Assembly (NCBI GenBank): GCA_963640855.1
Contig: CAVIAJ010000034.1
Location: 1-5,242 of the forward strand
DNA from: Methanarcanum sp963640855
GTDB taxonomy: Archaea; Thermoplasmatota; Thermoplasmata; Methanomassiliicoccales; Methanomethylophilaceae
Reading direction: 5' to 3'
Length of the DNA stretch: 5,242 nt
The notes beneath the pieces are model-generated. The model searched no databases and was not told the origin of the DNA. It saw only the letters and a list, made by a program, of their open reading frames with translations. Shown here one piece after another: positions 1 through 5,019 of this stretch. Made by a program: the position numbers and the translations under genes. The stretch's first letter is position 1; every line of letters begins with the position of its first letter.

Positions 1-205
1 GAAAAATCACTCAGACTCGGCAGTTTTGTATGGTACCGTTGCACGGAAACTTATGCTGTAAGTAGACTTTAATTCTGATTTTCATAAAAAGAACTGCCGG
101 ATACAGGTATGAATTGTCAAAAATACCGGGTAAAAATGATTAATTTCTTTATTAAATGGGTTAAATCAACGAAAACCGGGGCAGTTAATTCTGAAAACAG
201 GTCTT
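1..205. other. Intergenic or unresolved left edge, no gene supported
   Basis: All three plus-strand frames are open from the left edge until stops between about 59 and 72, so a C-terminal gene end cannot be distinguished from chance. A 32-codon open frame at 109-207 (ATG to TAA) has no clear ribosome binding site, and its stop falls inside a dyad repeat. The stretch is AT-rich. It contains one copy of the AAGTAGACTT dyad at 60-69 and a ten-base direct repeat, TTAATTCTGA, at 69-78 and 185-194. I see nothing else that I can support. Confidence 0.5.
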
Positions 206-241
206 AAGTAGACTTTAAAAGTAGACTTTAAGTAGACTTTA
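60..241. repeat. Four copies of a short dyad repeat (AAGTAGACTTT)
   Basis: Copies of AAGTAGACTTT start at 60, 206, 219 and 230, all in the same orientation; each is followed by A. The last three form a tight cluster spaced 13 and 11 bases apart. Each copy is itself a near-palindrome, AAGT-AG-ACTT, extended to TAAAGT-AG-ACTTTA in the third copy (218-231). The cluster lies just beyond the tRNA-Ser 3' end and runs into its T tract. Dyads repeated at about one helical turn suggest binding sites for a dimeric regulator, but no regulated gene is visible. An alternative is a structural or termination-related element. Confidence 0.7.
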
Positions 242-255
242 AAATTTAAAAAAAA
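242..255 (-). terminator. T-tract terminator of tRNA-Ser
   Basis: Immediately after the encoded CCA the minus strand reads eight T residues (plus-strand A run 248-255), followed by AAATTT. Archaeal RNA polymerase terminates at such oligo-T stretches without needing a hairpin, so this is the probable 3' end of the tRNA precursor. Confidence 0.7.
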
Positions 256-344
256 TGGCGCGGAGAGGGAGATTCGAACTCCCGGGGAGAAATCTCCACC
301 GGTTTTCAAGACCGGCGCCGTGGGCCAGGCTTAGCTATCTCCGC
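256..344 (-). tRNA. tRNA-Ser(UGA), CCA encoded
   Basis: The seven-base acceptor stem pairs GCGGAGA (338-344, minus strand) with TCTCCGC (260-266). It is followed by discriminator G (259) and an encoded CCA (256-258). The anticodon arm has the stem CCGGT/ACCGG and the loop CTTGAAA, giving anticodon UGA (plus-strand positions 306-308), which reads UCA serine codons. A long variable arm (GGAGA/TCTCC) and discriminator G fit serine identity. The T arm GGGAG-TTCGAAT-CTCCC is canonical. No intron is seen. The gene has its own TATA box and a T-tract terminator, although the helicase stop codon lies only 47 bases upstream on the same strand, so read-through transcription is possible. Confidence 0.96.
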
Positions 345-366
345 TTAAAGCGTCATTATATCGTCA

Positions 367-376
367 TTATATAAAA
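367..376 (-). promoter_or_regulatory. TATA box of tRNA-Ser
   Basis: The minus strand reads TTTTATATAA here, centred about 27 bases upstream of the tRNA 5' end. This is the usual distance for an archaeal TBP site when transcription starts at or near the mature 5' end. The ten-base unit CGTCATTATA occurs twice in tandem on the plus strand (351-360 and 362-371), so a second weaker TATA-like copy lies closer to the tRNA. Confidence 0.6.
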
Positions 377-391
377 GCGATAGGGTTGCGT

Positions 392-2449
392 TCATTTTCT
401 GAAGAATTCCACCATATCTCCGAGCGGATCTTCCGATAGTCTGGCACCTAGTCTCGACGCATACTTGGAACAGCGGTTGTCAAAGATAACAGCCATTCCG
501 CGGTCCGTTTCCGTTCTGATTAAACGGCCTATGGCCTGCTGCATTTTCCTCAGTGCGGGTACTTCCGAAGTATATCTCCATCCGGTACCCCTTCCGTATT
601 TCTTGTCGAACATATCGGACATCGCCCTCATCTCCAATGTGGGCGGAGGATAGGGTATTCCGATGATTATCGCGAAACACAGCTCATCTCCCGGGAAATC
701 GATTCCTTCCGCAATGGAACCTCCCATGACCGTGAAGAACACCCCGTCCCTTCCTTTCCTGAAATCGCTCAGATTTCTCATGGTAAGTTTCTGCTGACCC
801 GATTCTTCCCAGTAAAGTTCCTTTTTTACGTCTCTTTCGAGGAACGGGCGCATCTTGCGCATCATGCTGTACGACGGGAAGAAGACCAACGTATTCTTGT
901 TTACATTGTTGCAGAGTTTTGCCACATTTTTCTCCATTCTTGAGAAAATCGAAGGATCCCTCTGCATATCATCGTATCTTGTGGTTACGTTTCCCAAATA
1001 GATAACAGACTTATTCTCTGGCGGGAACGGTGACGGATACACTTTTGTGACGGTATCCGCGGGAAGTCCCATCACTTTTACGTACTGTTCCAGAGGTTCT
1101 AAAGTACCGGACATGTGAACCGCTCCCTTTACGTTTCTGAGGAAATGCGTCACATCGTACGGATCGATACATGCGGCATGGATAAATTCGCCTTCGTCAT
1201 CTGCGCTGATTGTTTTGATGTATTTACCGGGGTCCGACATAATCCAGTTTTTGAGATCCGTCCCCAACGTAAGTATCTCGGACATTCTGTTCTCGCCTCT
1301 CTCGATGAGTAAATCGGATCTCTCCTGACCCAGGTCGATCATCCAGTCTACGGCGATACCCAATTCGGATTTTGTCATTTCGAATTTCTTACAGAGTCTG
1401 TCCTCTATCTCGTTGCTGCCGACAAGATCTTCTTTCTTCGAAAAAGTAAGTTTTTCGGTTGCAATCGATTTGATTATCGTGCGCAGTTCTTTCAGGAACG
1501 GTCTTAAAGTGACACCTTCAAACAGAGGAGGATCTCCTTTCATTGTCGTGATTTCATCGACGGCGGCATCGATGAGTTTCATATCGATTGTATAACTTTC
1601 CTGTTCTCTTGCCGCATCGATAATATTGTGAGCTTCATCCACTATAACGATAAGATCCGAGCCGTCGCTCTCGATGTTTCCGAGGAAACCTTTTCTTATT
1701 GCATCCGAAAGTACATGAACGTAAGGTGCAACGATTACGTTCACGGACTTCATGAGCATTTTCTTCATTTCATACGGACAGATCCTTCTCTCTTCGCAGA
1801 ATTTATCCAACTGTCCCGAAGTAGGGAATTCCGTACGGCAGTACTGTTCCGCTTCATCGAGTCTGTCGGTGATACCGACGAAGTACGGACATCCTCCTTT
1901 GCTGTTGGTGAGAGCTTTTTTCTTACTGTCTTCGCACATAGCGGATAACGCCGCAGGCGGAATTTTTTCGTAATTGGGCATTGTTCTCAGGAACGGACAC
2001 GATCTCCCTCTCCCGGTAAGTGCGAGTCCGGATACTCTTCTTATTTTGGATATTGCACGTAATTCTCTCATCACCTGGTCGCTCTGGGAGATGGTTCTTG
2101 TGAGATAGATCACTTTTTTACCGGTTCTGGATGCGTGATCGACCGCGGATGCAAGAGAAACGATTGTTTTACCGGTACCCGTTCCGGATTCGAGAACTAT
2201 GTGTTTTCCTTCGTCCAATGCTTTTGTTATGTCTTTTACAATCTGAACCTGAATAGGTCTCGGAATGTACGGGAAACACGGAAGTTCGGGATTTTCCGTT
2301 TTTATGACCTTTGGCTGAATAAGCCTGGGTGTTTCTTCGGCTTCTTCGATAAAAATTTCGGTTTCCTCCCCTGCTTTGTAGTTGCATCTTGAGCATGTGT
2401 CTTTTCCGGGCATGATGAGACTCCCGCAGCGGGGACAGAAGGCGGTCAT
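392..2449 (-). CDS. XPD-type Fe-S DNA helicase with N-terminal zinc ribbon
   Basis: This is a 685-residue superfamily 2 helicase of the XPD/Rad3 group, ATP-dependent enzymes that unwind DNA 5' to 3' and are linked to nucleotide excision repair. An N-terminal zinc ribbon is visible (C5, C8, C19, C22), resembling the TFS/RNA polymerase subunit ribbon. Helicase motifs follow: Walker A SGTGTGKT (88-95), DEAH (271-274), SGTL (447-450), motif V around GGSIAEGIDF (576-585) and motif VI QAIGRLIR (638-645). Between Walker A and DEAH lie C151, C172, C187 and C224, in contexts such as GGCPYF and RICPYE. Their order and spacing match the four XPD iron-sulphur ligands. The ATG at 2449 has a TATA box 28 bases upstream and no Shine-Dalgarno sequence, so the mRNA is probably leaderless. 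The zinc ribbon is the odd part; the Thermoplasma XPD I recall lacks it. The helicase assignment is secure, the in vivo role inferred. Confidence 0.95.
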   Translation of the reverse strand: MTAFCPRCGSLIMPGKDTCSRCNYKAGEETEIFIEEAEETPRLIQPKVIKTENPELPCFPYIPRPIQVQIVKDITKALDEGKHIVLESGTGTGKTIVSLASAVDHASRTGKKVIYLTRTISQSDQVMRELRAISKIRRVSGLALTGRGRSCPFLRTMPNYEKIPPAALSAMCEDSKKKALTNSKGGCPYFVGITDRLDEAEQYCRTEFPTSGQLDKFCEERRICPYEMKKMLMKSVNVIVAPYVHVLSDAIRKGFLGNIESDGSDLIVIVDEAHNIIDAAREQESYTIDMKLIDAAVDEITTMKGDPPLFEGVTLRPFLKELRTIIKSIATEKLTFSKKEDLVGSNEIEDRLCKKFEMTKSELGIAVDWMIDLGQERSDLLIERGENRMSEILTLGTDLKNWIMSDPGKYIKTISADDEGEFIHAACIDPYDVTHFLRNVKGAVHMSGTLEPLEQYVKVMGLPADTVTKVYPSPFPPENKSVIYLGNVTTRYDDMQRDPSIFSRMEKNVAKLCNNVNKNTLVFFPSYSMMRKMRPFLERDVKKELYWEESGQQKLTMRNLSDFRKGRDGVFFTVMGGSIAEGIDFPGDELCFAIIIGIPYPPPTLEMRAMSDMFDKKYGRGTGWRYTSEVPALRKMQQAIGRLIRTETDRGMAVIFDNRCSKYASRLGARLSEDPLGDMVEFFRK

Positions 2450-2472
2450 ATGCCGAGTTATACTGGGGTGCC

Positions 2473-2480
2473 GATATAAC
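2473..2480 (-). promoter_or_regulatory. TATA box of the helicase gene
   Basis: The minus strand reads GTTATATC, centred about 28 bases upstream of the helicase ATG at 2449. This places the transcription start at or within a base or two of the start codon. That implies a leaderless mRNA and agrees with the absence of a Shine-Dalgarno sequence. Confidence 0.55.
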
Positions 2481-2488
2481 GGTTCCTA

Positions 2489-2498
2489 CTTCCGGAAG
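2489..2498. promoter_or_regulatory. Palindrome CTTCCGGAAG between divergent promoters, possible operator
   Basis: This perfect ten-base palindrome lies between the two outward-facing TATA boxes, 17 and about 21 bases from their centres. Both promoters also share the flank AACCGT ahead of the TATA element when each is read in its own direction. The arrangement fits a shared regulator site or paired BRE-side contacts. No binding factor is identified. Confidence 0.35.
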
Positions 2499-2510
2499 AT
2501 TTCACAACCG

Positions 2511-2518
2511 TATTATAT
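2511..2518 (+). promoter_or_regulatory. TATA box of the 99-residue gene
   Basis: The sequence TATTATAT is centred about 25 bases upstream of the ATG at 2540. Transcription would therefore begin close to the start codon and give a leaderless or nearly leaderless mRNA. No Shine-Dalgarno motif precedes the ATG. Confidence 0.55.
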
Positions 2519-2539
2519 GCCGCCGTTATTTGCAAACTT

Positions 2540-2839
2540 ATGGAAGACGGGCCCAGAGCCAATATCAAAACGTTAATTGTCGATCCGGAGACATTCATAA
2601 AGGATCTCGGGGACGATAAAGTCAGGATTCTTCTGATGGAATTACAGGTGCTGAAAGAGGAGTACGAAAGGGAGAACACAATAATGTATCTCGCCAGCAA
2701 CTATTCCAACAACAAGCATCTGTCGTTTTCGGCACTCAGAGGAATGCACGACAGTGAAATTATGGAACTTCTTGCGGATGCGGAAGTCATTCTCCGCGAG
2801 GAGATTGAAAGAAGGAAAGCGGCGAAGAGATCGCTTTGA
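2540..2839 (+). CDS. Small, mostly helical protein of unknown function
   Basis: I do not recognise this 99-residue protein. It has no signal peptide, no transmembrane segment and no cysteines. The start MEDGPRANIKTLIVDPETF may contain a short strand. Residues about 25-50 and 68-97 look strongly helical, rich in Glu, Lys, Arg and Leu, and could form a helical hairpin or short coiled coil; the end is basic (ERRKAAKRSL). The reading frame is judged real because the ATG has a TATA box at the right distance and the composition looks like a genuine soluble protein. The gene also ends just before a strong hairpin terminator. It is transcribed divergently from the XPD-type helicase with 90 bases between the start codons, so shared regulation or a partner role is possible but unproven. 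Confidence 0.8.
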   Translation: MEDGPRANIKTLIVDPETFIKDLGDDKVRILLMELQVLKEEYERENTIMYLASNYSNNKHLSFSALRGMHDSEIMELLADAEVILREEIERRKAAKRSL

Positions 2840-2848
2840 TTTTCTGAG

Positions 2849-2886
2849 GTACTTTACCCGCACCCTTGCGGGTGCGGGTAAAGTAC
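2849..2886. terminator. Perfect 17-bp hairpin between convergent genes
   Basis: Arms 2849-2865 and 2870-2886 are exact reverse complements (outer GTACTTTA, inner CCCGCACCC) around a TTGC loop; A2847 and G2848 can extend the stem by an A-T and a G-T pair. It sits between the stop codons of the plus-strand small gene and the minus-strand surface protein. On the plus strand it is followed by TTTCATTTGCGTTTTTTG, giving a T-rich exit. No such tract follows in the other direction. It most likely ends the plus-strand transcript and may also protect or define the minus-strand 3' end. Confidence 0.75.
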
Positions 2887-2888
2887 TT

Positions 2889-3872
2889 TCATTTGCGTTT
2901 TTTGTTTCCTTTTTTCTTACCGGATTTACTTTTGGATTTTCCGGTAAGCATTTTCAGAACCGCCGCAATCACTGCGAGAATAACGGCACCGATTCCGATG
3001 GCCGGTGCGTTTTCAGTGATTGTTTTGCCGATGTCGGAATCGGAAGTCTTGGTGTCTTCACTCGGAGCAGAATACCCAGACATGACATATCTGCCGGTGT
3101 TTCCGCCGTTGTCCTCGACCTTAATACGGCTGACATCTTTGGGAGAATCGACAGTCAGTATCGATCCTGTGTATGTTTTGGCAACGGTTCCGTCAGTACC
3201 GTATACTGTCCAAGTGACAGAACCTGCGGCATCTGATACAGTGAATGTATTCTCGGCTGTATTCGGAACTACGGTGAGTATGTCGGTGAGTTTGTAGTCA
3301 TGTTCCCAATCCTTCATGTACGCGGAAAGATAGAAATCCGTAACTTCGGCGGATCTCAGGACCAACCCGCATTCTCTGTTATTCATGAATGCATTTTCTG
3401 TCCAATTTACCGAAGAGACCCAGACTGTATCATCGACAATCACTCCTTTGTTATGCATCGTTTTGTAGCCGTTGGGCGTCATTCCTCCGGCTTTGATGTT
3501 GGTCTCGCTGTTCACTTTATCGATGAAGTCTGTGTTGTCGCTCTTTGTAAGCAGGAACCTCGCATCGACACCTCTGTCTGCTGCCGAAATCATTGCAGAG
3601 AGCGGCGAGGTGGTGGCGAACGTTTCGAAAGATGTTCCGATATCCATCTGCTCAGTGTAAACTCTCTTTTCTGCACCATCAATCAATTTCATAAGAGCTT
3701 TGAACGTGTTATCCGGCGACATGTAAATGCTCGTGCCGACGTTCTTGTAGACTTTAGCATCATAATCCACCGACTCAATGTAAGCATCGACTTTTGATAC
3801 TGTGGGTATGCTTTTGGCGGATGCACCCGGAATTTTTCGTCGAATGAAATGAAATCCTCGGAGAAGTTCCAA
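2889..3872 (-). CDS. C-terminal part of frame-broken HKD surface protein (second PLD domain, membrane anchor)
   Basis: This frame holds the second half of the protein. Numbering runs from its open frame of 327 residues. A phospholipase D-like domain spans about 45-200 with HNKGVIVD (H140, K142, D147), the HxKx4D catalytic signature, followed by SSVNW. A beta-rich segment (about 200-265), a polar linker and a transmembrane helix near 290-309 follow. The 17-residue tail has ten Lys or Arg residues and would lie in the cytoplasm. The only start near its beginning is TTG at 3872, inside the upstream coding region and without a promoter. It is therefore best read as the continuation of the 4912 gene after a -1 shift near 3833. 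The joined product would be 674 residues with this HKD at 487-494. If the break is real, this half is probably not expressed alone. Confidence 0.8.
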   Translation of the reverse strand: MELLRGFHFIRRKIPGASAKSIPTVSKVDAYIESVDYDAKVYKNVGTSIYMSPDNTFKALMKLIDGAEKRVYTEQMDIGTSFETFATTSPLSAMISAADRGVDARFLLTKSDNTDFIDKVNSETNIKAGGMTPNGYKTMHNKGVIVDDTVWVSSVNWTENAFMNNRECGLVLRSAEVTDFYLSAYMKDWEHDYKLTDILTVVPNTAENTFTVSDAAGSVTWTVYGTDGTVAKTYTGSILTVDSPKDVSRIKVEDNGGNTGRYVMSGYSAPSEDTKTSDSDIGKTITENAPAIGIGAVILAVIAAVLKMLTGKSKSKSGKKKGNKKRK

Positions 3873-4912
3873 TCATTTGTGAAGAACGAGCTCATTTCGG
3901 TTGCGAATTCACTGCTGTAGACAACGGCACCCCATCCGCGGTTGCCGTTATCTGTGCTTATATTACCCGAAGTCCAGTTTTCAGACGTAATGATGACTTC
4001 GTCTCCGTCGATTACGGCGTACTTGTTGTGAACGTAACTGTATCTGTCGTATGATCCGCCGCCGATGAATTTGACTTCGGCACCGGCATCGACGATTGTT
4101 TTGAGAAGATCGCCGTCCTGATCGTAACCGAGCGGTTTGTTTTCGAGGATTAAACGTACTTCTACGCCCTTATTTTCAAGATCGGCGAGAATAGAGCACA
4201 CATAGCCGCTGGTCAGCATGTATATCGAAATGTCGACGGTTTCGGTTGCACTTTTGAGAGATTCCAAGATGGGGACTCCGCCGGATTCGGGGAATGTGAA
4301 AGGTTCGACATCGGCAGATATTGTTTTGGTGTCTGCGTAGGATTTTGCAGTGTAACCGTCGCCGACTGCAGCCCAGTCGAAGTAAGTGTTGGTGTCAGTG
4401 GGTTCGACTCTTCTGATTACGTGTTCTTTGTAACCGAGGTCGACAGGTATGCCGCTCCAACCTGTTGTGGTTTGATAATTGCCGTAACAGACGGTATCTA
4501 TAAGTTTTCCGTCGGCATCGTATAAGTAGACAGCATCTCCGCTGTTTTTCAGAGTCACTTTGGAATCCGATACAGTGACGATGGAACGCGTTGCTGTCTC
4601 TTCGCAGAACCAATCGCCGTCAACGCTTTTTTTGATGAAGGCGACTACACAATTCGGTTTGATTGTGTACGAATCAAGAACGAGTTCTTTTCCGCTGCTG
4701 TTTTTGACTGTGTAGCCATTTATGTTGATATCTTTCGCGCTGTAGTTTTTCAGTGCGATTCCTTCGGTAGCGTCTTTCGGATCTAGTTCGTAAAGCAGAA
4801 TTCCATCGTTTTTCACGCCGTCGGCTTCTGATATATCTGCACAGACAGGTATCGCTGAAAAAATCATCATTGCGATTATCAAAATCGAAATCGCATCCCT
4901 TGTTCTGACCAT
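3689..4912 (-). CDS. N-terminal part of secreted lamin-tail / phospholipase D-like protein, frame-broken
   Basis: This is the first frame of a surface protein. Residues 1-25 are a signal peptide with a hydrophobic core (ISILIIAMMIFSAI) and likely cleavage after VCA. Residues about 37-185 resemble a lamin-tail (LTD) beta-sandwich, with GIALKNYSAKDININGYTVK and a following tail segment. A phospholipase D-like domain spans about 210-345 with HNKYAVID (H295, K297, D302) and then TSENW. HKD enzymes form a phosphohistidine intermediate and usually need two HKD sets in one active site, so the second set downstream is required. After residue 360 (K of DEK) this frame reads 47 atypical residues to a stop, while the -1 frame continues the domain. 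The ATG at 4912 has no Shine-Dalgarno sequence. The substrate, whether lipid, nucleic acid or envelope polymer, cannot be told. Confidence 0.85.
   Translation of the reverse strand: MVRTRDAISILIIAMMIFSAIPVCADISEADGVKNDGILLYELDPKDATEGIALKNYSAKDININGYTVKNSSGKELVLDSYTIKPNCVVAFIKKSVDGDWFCEETATRSIVTVSDSKVTLKNSGDAVYLYDADGKLIDTVCYGNYQTTTGWSGIPVDLGYKEHVIRRVEPTDTNTYFDWAAVGDGYTAKSYADTKTISADVEPFTFPESGGVPILESLKSATETVDISIYMLTSGYVCSILADLENKGVEVRLILENKPLGYDQDGDLLKTIVDAGAEVKFIGGGSYDRYSYVHNKYAVIDGDEVIITSENWTSGNISTDNGNRGWGAVVYSSEFATEMSSFFTNDWNFSEDFISFDEKFRVHPPKAYPQYQKSMLTLSRWIMMLKSTRTSARAFTCRRITRSKLL
3833..3837 (-). other. Frame break at an A5 run (-1 shift)
   Basis: On the minus strand the codons GAC GAA AAA TTC contain five A residues. 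Inserting one A, or slipping back one base on AAA, yields GAC GAA AAA ATT and connects the two halves into a single 674-residue protein ending at 2889. The site is not a canonical X_XXY_YYZ slippery heptamer, because the upstream codon GAA would re-pair poorly as CGA. A lost base in a homopolymer (mutation, phase variation or sequencing error) is the simplest reading. Programmed shifting by a single lysine tRNA is possible. Confidence 0.65.
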
Positions 4913-4961
4913 ATGAAGCCAGATGGCGTATTTGGGTTTAATTCTAACTTACATCTCACTA

Positions 4962-4973
4962 CATTTATTATAT
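4962..4973 (-). promoter_or_regulatory. Probable TATA box of the surface-protein gene
   Basis: The minus strand reads GATATAATAAAT, centred about 55 bases ahead of the ATG at 4912, which would give a leader of roughly 25-30 bases. A weaker AT-rich element (about 4936-4950, TTAGAATTAAA) is centred about 30 bases ahead of the ATG and could instead drive a leaderless mRNA. I prefer the first by sequence, without certainty. Confidence 0.4.
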
Positions 4974-4997
4974 CTGATTGAACGTGAATTAACGATG

Positions 4998-5015
4998 TGC
5001 AACAATTACGTTGCA
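4998..5015. promoter_or_regulatory. Inverted repeat TGCAAC-N6-GTTGCA
   Basis: Two perfect six-base arms (4998-5003 and 5010-5015) are separated by six bases. The repeat lies upstream of the probable TATA box of the surface-protein gene and just before the first degenerate CRISPR-like repeat. The size suits a dimeric helix-turn-helix operator. A chance palindrome cannot be excluded. Confidence 0.3.
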
Positions 5016-5019
5016 TTTT

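Noticed and set aside
1..72. Plus-strand open frame running in from the left edge to TAA at 70-72
   Set aside because: All three plus-strand frames are open over this distance and the 23 residues match nothing I recognise, so a gene end cannot be claimed.
12..86. A 24-codon minus-strand open frame, possible leftward gene start
   Set aside because: It stops within the window, crosses the first dyad repeat and has no supporting signals.
109..207. A 32-codon plus-strand open frame (ATG to TAA)
   Set aside because: It is short, AT-rich, without a clear ribosome binding site, and ends inside a repeat element; chance is the simplest explanation.
206..241. The AAGTAGACTT cluster as a CRISPR array
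   Set aside because: Units are only 11-13 bases apart with no room for spacers.
256..344. Selenocysteine tRNA, because the arm is long and TCA appears on the plus strand
   Set aside because: The gene is on the minus strand, where the anticodon is UGA (serine); acceptor and T-arm lengths are those of a normal tRNA-Ser.
2849..2886. The hairpin as an isolated type I-C CRISPR repeat, because its CGCACCC/GGGTGCG stem resembles those repeats
   Set aside because: It lacks the GTGGATTGAA end, is a longer perfect palindrome and is correctly placed as a terminator between convergent genes.
2754..3236. Long plus-strand open frames opposite the surface protein and the helicase (for example 2754-3236, 3300-3797, 1628-1948)
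   Set aside because: They lie antisense to well-supported coding regions, have protein compositions unlike real proteins (cysteine-, phenylalanine- or arginine-rich) and lack promoters.
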